Shown here in pieces: positions 10,741-23,678 of a stretch of DNA of 64,000 nucleotides; the stretch's first letter is position 1, and each line of letters starts with the position of its first letter. Position numbers and translations under genes: made by a program. Source of the DNA: Hanleya hanleyi (taxonomy: Eukaryota; Mollusca; Polyplacophora; Lepidopleurida; Hanleyidae); NCBI GenBank assembly GCA_036873755.1, contig JAVTVY010025140.1:48928-112927 (forward strand), given 5' to 3'. A model generated the notes under the pieces. That model did no database searches. It was given only the letters and a program-made list of their open reading frames with translations, and had not been told where the DNA came from.

Positions 10741-12540
10741 ATAAATATTGACAAACAGACATTGTCTCTAAACCTCTAGTGATATATAATGTAATAGCAG
10801 CAGTAATCATACTAGTGTATCAATACTTTATGCAGTTATTCATACAATATAATGTTATAGTCTTCTTATTTAGATATATATAGGTTTTAGGTGTGTGTAT
10901 TACAAATTTAGACCGATATTGTGACCTGAGGTAGGTTAATGTACATCTATGTTCCCAGCCTCCAGTGGGCGTGCCTCTCGCCTCCCTCGGGGAGCTGCCT
11001 CTGATACTATCAATCTGCACTAGGCACTGTTCATTGATTTAAATTTTCAATTGACCTTTCTGATATTTTCGCTGGTTTAAATCACTCTCGCTCAAACTCA
11101 TAGATATCCGGATGAAGCTCCACAGCCGTTCTATTAAAGAACAGTCACGGTGCGAGGGATAAGAATGTCCTAGTGATTAGTGTCCCTTTCCATGTCCTTT
11201 TTCTGTTGCAACTTAGAACGGACACTTGTCCCTGATGTGGAGAAATGTCTCCAACCTGGGTTAGAAGATAGGGGACGGACACTCTTATCCACCGGACATT
11301 CTTAACCTCCACACCGGCACTAACTGGGTCGCGAATGTGTTTTCGCCTTCGATGATCCCCCTGTGTTCAGGCAAAGAGGGTAAACAGTCATGTAATGGAC
11401 GTGCAGCCACGTTTAAAATTAGCACGGCAACAGCGGGCGTTAACTGTCTATGCATCCGCTGGCCTTCCTCACACTTACGACCCATTTCTGATAGCATCCA
11501 ATGTACTTGATTGACGGCAAATATATTCACACGTCAATAAAATCGTCAGATCCCATATTCGGTTGCAAGCCGCCGTCTATGCCGAAGTTCCGCGTCCCTA
11601 TCAAACTCCAACCAGGCATACATATATACTACAAAAGCTAACTTTGTGCAAGATATCAGCATTTTTCAATGATAACGGTGAGACAACGGCATTGTCCAAT
11701 CCGTGTCACTGACCAGTATACTATCCTCCAAATGTATGTTGTATCCCACACACGCTTTGATTGAGGTTGTTCATATGAACATCATGACGACATTGTGTTA
11801 CACGTTGATAATACAATGATAGAAAAGGTGGTCTCGTCATGATGCCCAAATGTTCATTCATCTAGAAGCTCGAGGCCACTGCTTGTGGGATAGATTTCTC
11901 TAAGTTTCTGAACGATTAATCACGGGATTTACTATCACGTCGGACAGCTTCGTGCAGATCGTAGTAAGTCTTTGCTATGTACACTACACATATGTGGGAT
12001 GGATGACATTTTCATTGTTTCACTTTTACAGCGACCATCCACAGCGAGAAGGTCGTCTACAATATCGTGTACCAATCGTAACCGGAAGAATGGATTATGC
12101 AAACTATATGACAGCAATAGCATTTGAAACAAGACGCAGTGTATCTCTATCGTATTTTTGTTGGAATCTGCGAGAACCAAATATATTTCAGAATGCTACC
12201 TGACAACGTTTAACAGAAGTCATTTAATGCAAGCAACGTTAACCCATTAAGAGGACTGAGTCCATTAGTAAAATCCTTCCTTTTCCTTAAAGAAATATCC
12301 TGAAGAATTGTACTAGTATTAGTTCTTTCTTCAATAAGCTATGCACATTTCAGTTTATGTTTACCAAACTATGATGTGCTACCAAAAAAAAGCAGTGCAT
12401 GTGATAAATGGCTTCATATAGTTTTATATATTCTTTCAGGGACGACACTAATATTGGTTGTAGGATCTGACGCTTCTTACTATCACTAACTTAATTACTA
12501 TACAACTATTCTCGAGAAGCTGTCAACTGTTCTGTACAAG
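10741..12540. other. No gene recognised
   Basis: AT-rich DNA with only short unrelated frames on both strands. A phrase containing CACGCTTTGATTG at about 11752 recurs near 13118 and 13227, so part of it belongs to a dispersed repeat. Confidence 0.6.
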
Positions 12541-12552
12541 TATTATAATACA

Positions 12553-13270
12553 AGCGTTTAGTCCATCATTCAATATTCAGCCGTCGTCCATCAAAGAATT
12601 TTCGCGTCCATAATCCAAAGACCTAATTCATATAATAACATTAGTACCAAATTAAAAGGATAAATCATAGTATACAAAGAACTAGGCTATTTTCCTGCGA
12701 GACAGAAGCGGGCTATTTTCCTGTGAGACAGAAGCGGTCAACAGTTTTCAATGTTGCTGGCAAGACATCATGATAAACCAAAAATATCAAATCCGTGTCG
12801 CTGATCAGTATTTTTAAATACAAGCGTCTGGTCCGTCATTCATAATTCAGCCGTCGTCCATTAGAGAATATCCGCGTCCATAATCCAAAGACCTATTCCA
12901 TATTCCATATAACAGTATTAGCACCAAATTCAAAAAGACAATCATAGTATACATAAACATAGGCTGGTTTCCTGCAAGAGAGAAGCGGTCAACAGTTTTC
13001 AATGATGCCGGCAAGACATCATGATGTTCCAAAAATATCAAATCCGTATCGCTGATCAGTATTCTTAATCCATAATATTCGTTGTAAAGTCGTCATCTAA
13101 AGAATGATGTATCTCAGTCACGCTTTGATTGTGACTGTTCATATGAGTACCATGAGGATCTTGAAGTTCTTAATCCATATGATATACGTTGTAAAGTCGT
13201 TATCTCGAGTATGATGTATCCCAGTCACGCTTTGATTGTGCCAGTTCATATGAACTATGGGGATTTTGAA
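12553..13270. repeat. Dispersed repeat, two adjacent copies plus degenerate tail
   Basis: Copies at about 12553-12790 and 12821-13050 share ATTCAGCCGTCGTCCAT, CGTCCATAATCCAAAGACCT, GAAGCGGTCAACAGTTTTCA and GGCAAGACATCATGAT in the same order. A third copy lies at 52589-52813, where it is cut off by the Polinton. A second small duplication (13060-13270) repeats the GTAAAGTCGT...CACGCTTTGATTGTG block. Confidence 0.85.
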
Positions 13271-13429
13271 ATACATAGGTTCATACGGCCTCTAGTCCCG
13301 GGTTAAACGGAATTAGAGACAAGTTACGAAACGTACCACCATAGATCTTGCACGCTACGCTTGTATTTTGCTATCAGCATGCGATATGTACATTGTATTG
13401 CAGGTTCCTCTGGTATATTACTATCCAGA

Positions 13430-14100
13430 TAGGGATAGTTTACGATGTCGAAATTGTAATCATCTCTTTAGTCGTAAAGTCATTTTTATAGAGATATAGG
13501 TCTGAACAAGATGTGTTGCAAGGGCCATCTGTAGTTTCATTTAAATCCAATGAAGGTGGATATATATCCTTCACTGCGTCATTTATATAGCGATTATCCA
13601 CAGCACGGATACCGTCTATATAGCGTTTGGTGAATGAGAAGGACCAGGCTTTGAAATAATCTGTTTTTGAAAGCGTCTGCATATAATCGTATTCACAAGA
13701 GAACAGGGGTGCACAATTACTACCCATTGGAATACCAAAATGCTGTTAATATAGTATATTGCCAAATTTCACATAGATATTATTAGTGAGGAATTCGAGA
13801 ACCTCTATAAAAAACGAAACATCTCATGAATGATATCCTTTGTATGTAGTAGAGCTAAAGAATGCTTTGTGGCTTCTGAGATTAATATATCGGCGATCAG
13901 TTTTCTTGAACACCGATACAATATAGAGTAAAGAAATCCCATGTGGATACATGTCTGTACGGTATGTATCCTTTAGCATCAAGTTCTTAAGACATTTTTA
14001 GTTTTTCAAAATCTACATGCATTCAATGCCAGAGTTCTTAGAAATAGTGGCGCAATACCTTTCTCAAAATGCCCGGTGACCTATTATAAGTTTTATAGTA
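13430..14100 (-). pseudogene. Decayed reverse transcriptase fragment, second copy
   Basis: The minus-strand frame at 13440-13727 begins MGSNCAPLFSCEYDYMQ and continues to RYIDGIRAVDNRYINDAVKDIYP. The MGxNCAPL block followed by a YIDD-like box (here YIDG, so a catalytic Asp is lost) is typical of RTs of the Penelope type. Frames are broken upstream; a further minus-strand frame at 14369-14566 could be part of the same element but shows no motif. The sequence parallels 121-1100, including the CCTTCxCxGCGTCATTTATATAGCG phrase. Confidence 0.5.
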
Positions 14101-14699
14101 ATAAGTCTCCTACATTGAGTCGATTCATTTATGAAATAAAAACATGGTACCTTCGATATCCTTTTTTGTACAGGGTTCTTGATCATCTATAGCCCTATTA
14201 TCTTCAAAAATCTGTGACGTCAATTGTTTCCCCTCGCTGGCCTCATGACTTCAAAGTCATCCCAACTGACATATTTAAAAAGGGTTTCCATCACTTTTCT
14301 TCGACATTCATTTGGAAATGCAATACATACACATGACGCGCTTTTGAAACTAATCTTGAAATTGATATTCATTGTAAAATCCACCTTGATATGAACTGAT
14401 TGTATGCGCTGTTAGCATCAACAATTCCGCTACACACTTCCTGGAGAACTATCACTTTTCTTAACGTTTTCAAAACAAAACGTTTATGAGACATCATCAA
14501 AGCGGAACTATTCTCATGACGCTCTTGTTTGAGATAGAAATTTCCAGAGTTCCGATCTTCTATCACAAAATCCTCTTTTCTTCTTTGATATGTTCATTTT
14601 CAAATCCCTTCATAATGATTATAATATTCTTCGGATTGCTTCCACACTTTCAATTAGCGCAGATGAAAACGAATTAAATCGCCCCCCGGAGACGTTCTG

Positions 14700-16860
14700 T
14701 TTTTTTTAATCTCTTCCCACATTTGCATAAACATATCAGTAGTCACATCTTAATTATTAGAAACATAATCAGGGTTTGTCATCGGAAAACTGCGAGTATG
14801 ATTTAGATGCCATAAATTTCATCACACCCTGCATATAACTTAATGGCAAGAAGAGTATATCCCTGAACACACCCACGTTACGCCTTCTCTTGACAAATCT
14901 AAGAAGTTTTCCAAACATTCCAAAATCTATCTAGTCAGTGGTTTCAAATGTTTTCTTCAACGAGAGAAATGTTTTGCACGTCTGGTCCGATCAGAAGATA
15001 TTGGTTGATATTTCCATCACCGAAAACCTATTTGGTTGCTAAAAGCCAAACTCGACATCACGAAACACCTGGTGCGTCAAGGGATATACGATTTACATGA
15101 AATAAATATTTAAGGAAGTTGTGCAGTGCTAAAATCCGGAAATCTATCGCACCCGTAACTGCAACTATCATATCTCATCATGTTATACATTTATCAGGAT
15201 CGTCGACGACGGTGGGAGCCCTCTGTTATTTTGTTGCGTTCTACTATAGTTAACCAGTCGTAACCCATTTTGATTGGACAGTTTTCGTCGCATTTGGACG
15301 TGTTAATCCTTGTATCGTTACTTGAGTAACCATAGGAAGCATTCAACGTTTGACTGGCATTAGCTACCCTGCAAAACAATGGATAATCAGCTTCGCATCT
15401 GCCTTTGTATTTAGGGTGGTGTGGGGGAATGGGTTTCACGGCATATTCTCTGTATGACCGGTGTCCGCCGTACTACATCACAATGGCGACCCAAGTCAAA
15501 CCTACATGTACATGTAACCAATCCATATTAAGACACTGCCACACTTTAGTCGGTTACGTTAAGTTATTAATGCAGGCGTAAGTTATGTGCGCAATTAACT
15601 GACAGACTGATCGAGTTCAAAGTTCGCCAATGGTCTCTTCGAGGTTTAATATTGAACAAAATAATGCTACTGAACAAAATCCACTCTGCCTGGACTTTCT
15701 GGGACCTATCCAGGCCTGGGGGGTGAAGAGGGAGGGACACTTCGACTCCCCCCAAACACACTCTCCCTAAATTTAAAACACACTTGTGACGTCACTCTAT
15801 TGTCTCAACGCTCCATTATTTTTAAGGAATGGAGAGTTGCTCGAACATTGCTTTCTACGGAACGGAGAGTTAAGGTAGCTAGAGCCCGTACCAGTTCAAG
15901 GGAAACACACGCAAAACACTATCCAGTACATTTACTACTGTTGTGATGACGCAAATATACGACATAAGATTGCTAAGCTATGAGGGAATTAATGTAATAT
16001 GAGCGAGTCCCACGACTCGTGTTCCTCTATGATAGTATGCTCGTGAAACGTTTATATACATGGCAGATTAACAGGTCACTTTAGTGATGGGATGAGTGAT
16101 TTGCATATTACGAGTTGAAAGTTCAAACGGGATTGTCACCCACACCGTCTATGGGTTTAAACGGGTCTTCCGCGTTGTTCTATGAAAGGGCTGAAACCTG
16201 ATGACATTTTGTACCACTTCTATCCTGTGATGCGATGTACATCCATCAACAATTAGATGCCGGTTGGCATCATAACACCTTCCTCATGTAACACGACATC
16301 AATTTAATTGTTCGCACGAGATCCCGGAACTGGAACATCCGGAAGAGCAAACTTCAATTTGGTGGGCCGGCTTATATACAAGACTTCTGTAGCCACAATA
16401 GTCAAGTCATATAGCTTCATGAAAGAATGAGAGCAAAGTAGAGCGGTGCAATCTTTCAACATTTAATTTCATACTAAACGACAAAATAACGAATTTGGGC
16501 AACTAAACTGCAAAAAAGGTATAATCTACTTCACAAAACTGCCAATGCGACTGTATAATTTTGCTGATTTTGTTCTCGCTGAAATTATTCAGTAGGATAT
16601 TGCAATAACGTGCATTTTTTGTTCGTTTTGTTGTTGCAATGTACACCCCATCTGTCACCACTATGTCTTTATACTAACAGAAAAACTATCAAAACATGCC
16701 AGCTTAAAATTTGGAAGTATAAAAAAGTCCAATGCGGGATATGATATCCCAGTTGAGATATATATCCCAGGTAGTCCATTTCCCCGAGTTGTTCAACGTG
16801 AAGTAGCCCGTAGCGTAATTCGGCACAGTAATCAGTAATCCAATCTGCGAAATACAACAC
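14700..16860. other. No gene recognised; dispersed repeat at 15765-15890
   Basis: A block containing GACGTCACTCTATTGTCTC and CTCCATTATTTTTAAGGAATGG at 15788-15840 recurs at 44784-44830 and, inverted, at 48290-48360. A minus-strand 81-codon frame at 15194-15439 has six Cys and two N-glycosylation-type sites but no recognisable family. Confidence 0.6.
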
Positions 16861-16889
16861 AGCAATCAGATAAGAGCAAGATGCCCATT

Positions 16890-17430
16890 TTAGCTATAAT
16901 TGCTCATTTTCGCTATTATAGGCCATTTTAGCAATAGAGCGATAGCTGAATTGGGCAATAGCCTTATGTGAAAGTGCAAACATGTCATGAGAATAGTTTG
17001 CCAGGTGCTCTCTGTCTTCAGATCGGCACCGAGCCGTAACATAATGAATTGATCTATGCAACATACCACTCTGTAACCCTCAAGCTTAACGTAATTTAAC
17101 CGACTAAGCATTTGAATTTATGTCTCCGGCGAAAGTCTGGATTTTAATCTGCATAAAATGCAACAAAACGACAGAATCTTACCACGTACTTCACAGACAC
17201 TATCCGCTTCTGTCTTCTCCATGCCATGATGTCGGAAACTCCAGCATCAGCGCCCTCCTCTGGTCACAGCAAATGCTTAACCAGTTGCCTCCCTGTTAAA
17301 TCGCCGTTCCTCTCTTCTCGGGACCTCCTATTGACGGAAATTTACCCGCTAAGCCCGCTAATTACAACAGCATGTAATTCGACGGGTCAGTACTAAATAC
17401 TCGTACTATTCCGTATCACAATTGCAGCAC
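16890..17430 (-). repeat. Left terminal inverted repeat of element A
   Basis: Starts AGCTATAATTGCTCATTTTC and runs to CCGTATCACAATTG. Its reverse complement is at 25545-26073 with substitutions and small indels only. A related copy also occurs at 34556-35084 because of the later tandem duplication. It carries a 73-codon frame that is also open in the right copies, probably because the sequences are similar rather than because it is a gene. Confidence 0.85.
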
Positions 17431-18345
17431 ATTTCCTTATGTAACAAGTGCAGAAGGCTACAGTGTTCCAAGATAAGATTCAATGAAATAAACCGGATGA
17501 AACAGATAAACGAATTGTGACCCGCCATGCCGGAGCAGAGCCAAATTCGGGCAAAATTCGTGCAAGTGACTTGTTATTCAGATCAGACCGAATTCACCAT
17601 TTGCATTGAAAGTTCGTCGTCCTCAACTGAGGTAGAAATTGAATATCATGCAAGTCAGTCATACTTCTCACGCACCATCTTCTGACTGACAAATGGATTG
17701 ACGCGTCATGCAGCACACACGGGGAAATGGTATATGCTGATAAATGTTTATTTCTTGTCATTCACATGAGAACCAACGACGTTCGTTGGTTGTCACTCTC
17801 CACCACACCGCTGAACATATCGAAAAACGCACACTTTACATATCAATATTGTCCATTAGTTCTCTTCTAATGGTGATATCAACAATCCAAATGCAGAGCA
17901 TGGCAGTTCGCTATAAAATGCTGCAAAATCTGCCACTCTTTACCAGTATCAAGTTCTTCTCATGCAAGTGGTGGATATACCATAAGTTCCCGTACAGTTA
18001 GGAAGCATTTCGAATGCTCGTTGTTACAGGTATGCTTTTCATGCAGTTTTATTCACATTTAGCATAGAGATGTAACATTTGAGGCAGGTGTTTCGGCACA
18101 GTGAACGTATTAACGGCAACGTTCAATGGAATTGCCATATGTGACATTACAACACCCCTATGTTTGGTATCTTCGCATACCACCTTATACCAGTGTATGT
18201 GTAGGCAATATTCAGCCATTACTGTAAACATTCTTCAGCAGTATTACCAATACTCAAATTCAATCTTCTTCACATTTTCTATGTCCGAAGAGCGGCCAAA
18301 ATTCATTGGAGGTGGCCGTATGGCAAGCCGTTTTACTTTTTTATT

Positions 18346-18608
18346 CGGCATTTGCTGATATCATTAAATATTTGCTGATATCTTCAAATGATTTGATGAT
18401 ATCATCAAATGATTTGCTGATATCATCAAATGATTTTCTGATATCCCCAAATCAGTCGATTTGCTGATATCACCAAATGATTTGATGATATCACCAAATG
18501 GTTTGATGATATCAGCAAATCATTTGATGATATCAGCAAATCATTTTATGATATCATCAAATCGAGTGATTTGCTGATATCAGCAAATCATTTGATGATA
18601 TCATTAAA
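18346..18608. repeat. Subterminal palindrome array, left
   Basis: About twelve degenerate copies of a 20-22-bp palindrome centred on GATATC, with varying centres (CATCAAAT, CAGCAAAT, CACCAAAT). Each unit is its own reverse complement, so any frame across it reads a repeated peptide of the LLISANDLMIS type. That peptide is an artefact. Confidence 0.9.
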
Positions 18609-19511
18609 TATGGCGGAACGTGAAAATAAGCCTAACTGTTAATGCCTGCTCCCTTCTCATCCTGTTGTTTGATAATTTATAGCTTGTGGTAAAGCTATCT
18701 ACCGACAAATCACATGCAGTATATATTACGGTACTTATAAAGACCCGGACAATAACAATAAAACCTATCAAACCTCTGGCATATACCTTACGCCAATCTT
18801 TACTAATAAATGACAAATAGAATCATGAATATAAGGGCATTCAAATAAATATACAGCAGGGAAGATCAACTTTTCCATCGCGGTTGTTGACTTGTAGACA
18901 CAAATTCATTAGATCTGCATTTGAGTATAATCGGGGCGAGGCGAAAGGGGATAATGATTTCAGGAAAGTCGGTCAGCATGGAGCATGGTATATTAAGGCA
19001 GAGCCGATTGTCGCACATACAACAATAAATTAATCTCTTATGACCCGTTACTGACCCGTAACAGGCGACCAGGCTGTTACGATAAAGACAGAACTAACCA
19101 AGCCTCAGTTAAGTCGTATGGCTTCTTTTTATCTTTATATGATGTGGGTACTGCAATCAAATAGTACTAAAGCCGATACAGATTGAAACAGTTGTGTGAC
19201 ATTATTTATCTAAGCATGCCCCCTGTAAATTCAGTATGATCTCAAGCGCTATTTGTTGAACATTCCGATCACTTTTCAATTCTGTGTTGTATCTATGTTG
19301 ACCTTGCCGAGGGGTGTACACAGAAACTCGTGTACGAGGTAGGTCCACCACAGTGGTTAGTGGTCAGGACTTACAGGTCAACCGCCTCTAATGGGGGCAG
19401 AAATAGTGAAGCGAGCCTGTGAAACGGAACATGCGCTGTGACGAAGTTTATTGTCATTCTGAACAGGGAGCCTTCCATGTCATGTTTCATACTTTGACAT
19501 CCCACCATATT

Positions 19512-19876
19512 TAATGATATCATCAAATATAAAGTATTTGCTGATATCATCAAATCATTTGCTGATATCAGCAAATCAATTGCTGATATCAGCAAATCAT
19601 TTGATGATATCAGCAAATCATTTGCTGATATCAACAAATAGAGCGTTTTTGATGATATCATCAAATGATTTTGCTGATATCAGCAAATCATTTGATGATA
19701 TCAGCAAATCAGTTGCAGATATCATCAAATGATTTGGTGATATCAGCAAATATTTGCTGATATCACCAAATATTTGCTGATATCCGCAAATATTTGGTGA
19801 TATCAGCAAATATTTGATGATATCAGTAAATCATTTCATGATATCAGCAAATATTTGATGATATCACCAAATACTG
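19512..19876. repeat. Subterminal palindrome array, right
   Basis: About sixteen copies of the same GATATC-centred palindrome as 18346-18608. The apparent frames on both strands (for example 19514-19732) are products of the repeat. Confidence 0.9.
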
Positions 19877-20086
19877 AATAAAAAGTAAAACGGCTTGCCA
19901 TATGGCCGTAGTCATTTGGGGTACAAGGACTTGTCCTCCCCGATAATTTCAATTCCATATTCAGTCTGTATATTTCATGACTTCGTGCAGCAGTTAATGC
20001 ATATCGTTATATCGATAATTGCTGCGTGGAATGTTTCAGATAACATTTTATTTTGCGTGAAATAGATTTTATTTCCCTTCAAGGAC

Positions 20087-22059
20087 ATGGGGAAGTGTAG
20101 TTGCAGGAAACATGACCAGTTTACAAGCGGAGGTGAATCACGAGTCTACAAAATCTCCTCTCAGAAAATCCCAACAGCTATTATCAAATACTGCATTAAG
20201 GAAAGACTTCTTCATCAGACAGCGGTATATTTCTGTATCTCTTGTGCAGATTATGTTAATTCAAATTTGATCATTAAACCACTAATAGAACCGCTCAAAT
20301 ACACGGTTCCTGAGCTGTGTTCGGCCCTGGGAAGACAAGAAATTCCAGGAGATGAAACGCTGCAGTTGTGCACAGCTTTAGGACACCACCTCCATGCTGC
20401 TATACTGGAAGACGTTGTGAATTTGTCGCGGCCATCCGACTTAAAATTCTACCAAAATAACATTCTACTATGGCTGGAGTGTCGGGTTGCAGGACTGGTG
20501 ATGTTCATATTGGCAATTTGCAACATTAAGCTAGACCAGCTGGATGGACAGAGACGTCTGCAACTCGCCGTCATCCCCGAATGTATATATAACATGTGCG
20601 TTTAAGACATTGTAAGGCCGTTCACCTTCATTTTCAACATCATCTGTTATTTCATCACCGGTAGTAGGGCCATTTGTTCATTGAATAGATGCATCGGACC
20701 TGCGGCGTCGTATCCAACGATATGTAAATGGCTACATGAGCAAAGTGCCGATCCAATTGCATGTCCAAAAGAAGGCAATGTTATAGTTTTATTCGACAAC
20801 CAGCAAAAACTGGAGAGCAACTGGCGAATCCGTGTGAACTACGCCATGCACACTAGCGCCATCACCAGTTTTGTATTTATTTACCCCCAAAATGCACCTG
20901 ATGTACAATTGGACGAAATTCACATTAAATGAGGTCCAACAGCTCGAAAGCACTGCCAAGGAACTGTTCCGACGCCAGAGATTAGAATTTGTTTCTTCCA
21001 GACTGCAAAACGTATTATCACGCCAAACACCTCCATCTTCCACATCATTCAAGAAAACCTGTGATCCATATTCTTCCATCCCTGCCAGCCATCCTCCAAT
21101 ACCCCCCAAATTGGTAACCGGTGAACCACTAATAACCAACCCCTACTCGTACGATAGCGTCTCTGATGTTTTCTCCCATTGCCTGAAAGAAGCAGGAGTC
21201 GGTGACGACCGCGCGTGGGTGATTGTTGGATGTGACGGGCTGCCGTACGATTTGGGGAAAAAACTTCAAAAGTCGACCTTTAAATGCCCTCGTTGTCCCG
21301 CTATCATCACTGGTGATACTACTGAAATCGCCAAACATGGCCGCGACAAACACGCCATGATTTTAGGCAACGAATGCTTGCTCTTCAAAAACATTCTCCT
21401 TCTTCCGGGAGAAGGGCATTTTGAAATGCACATGGTTAAAGCAGTTTTCTCCCTGGGTTGGGAAGTTGTACTGGTCGATCTAGCCAAGAAGATGGGGTTT
21501 CGTACGCAGAATGCTCTCAACAGTTGCCATGCTGCCAAGAACCATCATAAACCTTGGCAGCTTCTACTCATAGCCATGTATGGAACAAACTGTCATCCGT
21601 CTATTGTGAGAACTGTCAGAACCCAACTTCAGGTGTATTTTGACATGGCTGTGAGAAAATCCAGACCCCAGCATTAGTTTTCTTGGCGAGTTCATTGTGA
21701 CCTACGTTTTTGCAGTATTTCTATTTCGCAAGGCTGTTCGACGCAATAACAGCGCTCTGGCATTATCAGCAAGAGTGAAATTTGATCCCCTTTTTTTCGG
21801 TCTGGGTAAAACGACATATCAAAGAATTAGTCAAGAAGACCTGATCATGCGGTGCCAGTGCCCACCAGAGGTAATGATTTTCTGGAGACTACTTATTCGT
21901 TCTCCGTCTCTGGACACCCCAGCAAAGGGGAGGGCTGGAAGGTGTCAATCGACGACGCAAGAGGTGGTTGCCACCAGGTGTCCCAACACCCTTGCAGTGG
22001 CGGCGATCATGTCGCACAGTGGACCGATTAGAAGAGGTGAGCAAATAAGTAACAAGTGA
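20087..22059 (+). pseudogene. DUF6589-like putative transposase of element A (broken)
   Basis: Four collinear segments match the element B gene. At 20087-20605 there is a Cys/His-rich N-terminus (MGKCSCRKHDQF, CISCADYV). At 20681-20932 a segment with FDNQQKLESNWRIRVNY is in the same frame after a stop. At 20871-21677 lie CDGLPYDLGKKL, a C2H2-like CPRCPAIITG...HGRDKH, PGEGHFEMHM and LAKKMGFRTQNALNSC, in the +1 frame. At 21697-22059 lie RRNNSALALSARV and FFGLGKTTYQRI, in a third frame. The CDGLPY / GxGHxxM / KKMGFRT order is what I associate with DUF6589, found on many metazoan transposon-type proteins. The first gap may be an intron; the last frame change, near 21677, looks like a lesion. Confidence 0.55.
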
Positions 22060-22133
22060 CAATTTTAATGTGCCCGTGTGTAAAATTTAATTCCTAGCCT
22101 CATAATATTTAAAGGAAACATTAGTTTCTGTGT

Positions 22134-22436
22134 TCAGGACAGTGGTAGGAGAAAAAAAATCAAATATTTCCTAGGCCCATTGATGCCAAAACAAGTGGTA
22201 TGCACCCAGTAATTGCAGTCGGGTGCGTCACAGCCAATCCACGTCACCCCCGGAGTGTCCGCTGCGGATGCGTGTATCACTCGACAAATTTTACATGCAT
22301 TTGGATCATCCATTCGGTCTGGGACTTGAAGTTCGGCATCCGCAACGGCCGATGGCGAGGGGCACGGTTTATCTGTAATGAAGTTATATATCAAAGAGGA
22401 GGTATGAAACACTAGCCTGGACAGTTTGACATTCAC
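22134..22436 (-). CDS. PHD-finger protein fragment of element A
   Basis: The minus strand encodes ACKICRVIHAS, then WIGCDAPDCNYWVHTTC: C-x2-C, C-x4-C-x4-H-x2-C, the first six ligands of a PHD zinc finger. The final Cys-x2-Cys/His pair is missing because the frame runs into LIFFLLPLS and stops, so the exon is truncated or the end is lost. A good splice acceptor (TTCATTACAG on the minus strand) lies near 22369. The element B counterpart (31284-31691) carries the same GCDAxDCNYWxHxxC core. It lies tail to tail with the transposase-like gene. The role, perhaps chromatin targeting, is inferred. Confidence 0.55.
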   Translation of the reverse strand: MNVKLSRLVFHTSSLIYNFITDKPCPSPSAVADAELQVPDRMDDPNACKICRVIHASAADTPGVTWIGCDAPDCNYWVHTTCFGINGPRKYLIFFLLPLS

Positions 22437-22439
22437 ATG

Positions 22440-23678
22440 AGATCAAGAATGTTTGTTATGTTTGTCAACTCCATCATCAAATTATTCGTTCTGACGCGAA
22501 AACTGTGTTGTCCACCAGCATGTCAAGATAGGTCTTACTTTGAACACATAATCACAGAGTGTAGATCCCGTTGTCGAATGAAGAAGTGAAGAAAGCAAGC
22601 GTGTCAATCGCGCACCGAACTATGTCCGGTGGATATCACTGATGAGGATGGCAACATTTATTGGTATTTTTGCTGAAACTTTCATTTTTACTTTGAAATA
22701 CCATATTTTTGTCTGGTGGGAAATATCAATACAATGGATATAAATATCACCGGAAAATTTTTTTCAATGAAATGAAGTACCAACTTAATTACCGGGCGAC
22801 TGTGACACTCTCGGCTGCGAAGGATCCGCGGCTGTTAAAATCACGGGGTGTCTGTCTTCTAAATTAAGCTCTTGCATGAGCTGTTCCACAGCCGCCTGCT
22901 TGAATTGTGGTCTGGGCTAAATTGAAATATGTCTTCAATCAATTTTAACTCGTCAAATTTAGAAATCAAAATTTAGGTCGTACTGCAATCGATGCACGCC
23001 GTTTGCTGATCATGGTCAAAGGACTGCGTAGAGTGTTTACAAAAGAGCCTCGCAAAATATAATGACCAAGGAAAATCTTGCTTGCTGATTGCGGAATAAC
23101 GTACATACGTATTGGTCTCCATCATTAAGTACTCGGTGTTCGAAAATCTATTTCATTGACTGTTTTACACACAAACAAACTTTTGTTACCCAACACAACA
23201 TCTTCCCATTATGCACACCTGTGTTCTGAATTGCAATCATGAACGCGAAAACGAGGTCGTCTGTGTGTGACCACGAATATCCGATGGAACAATAGGAGCC
23301 TTTGTATTAACAGTGTAGAAAAGACAGTTTCCTTTGCGTACACATAGCCTTGTGTTAATTTCAGGTTGAGTAAATTTGAATTCTGATTTTTAACTTACTT
23401 CCACAATGGGCATTGCCTTGTATTTCCCAGCGGCAAAAAAATCCTTCGTGTGTGATGGGGACTCATCTCCCCTAGCTCCTTAGCCTTGTAAATAAATGGG
23501 GTTTTAATTATTTTCAGGTTCGACAAAATATTGTCCAACTAACCAATACCACGCTGTCGTCCAAGGAACTTAATAATATCGTTTAATTTAGTACTGCATG
23601 TATTCGCTGAAATCCATTATCATCAACATGTGCATTACGGCCGACACCCTTCTCCTGTATGCCACTTTCTCGTTACAG
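22440..23678. other. Element A interior, no gene recognised
   Basis: AT-rich sequence between the PHD exon and the small gene. By analogy with element B it could contain introns or short exons of either neighbour, but no motif was seen. Confidence 0.5.

Larger units (their letters stand above)
18319..19902. mobile_element. Nested 1.58-kb element with TIRs and GATATC palindrome arrays
   Basis: The ends are inverted copies of TATGGCAAGCCGTTTTACTT, continuing for about 28 bp with one indel. They are flanked by a 6-bp direct repeat TGGCCG (18313-18318 and 19903-19908), read as a target-site duplication. Just inside each end lies an array of the palindromic unit ATTTGMTGATATCAKCAAAT (18346-18608 and 19512-19876). 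The middle, 18610-19510, holds no recognisable transposase, so this is a non-autonomous, MITE-like element. Confidence 0.8.

Noticed and set aside
15194..15439. Minus-strand Cys-containing 81-codon frame as a secreted cystine-rich peptide
   Set aside because: No signal peptide, no recognisable spacing of cysteines and no clear exon boundaries.
19514..19809. Long frames rich in LLISANDLMIS on both strands
   Set aside because: They are translations of the GATATC palindrome array, which is open in several frames because the unit is self-complementary.
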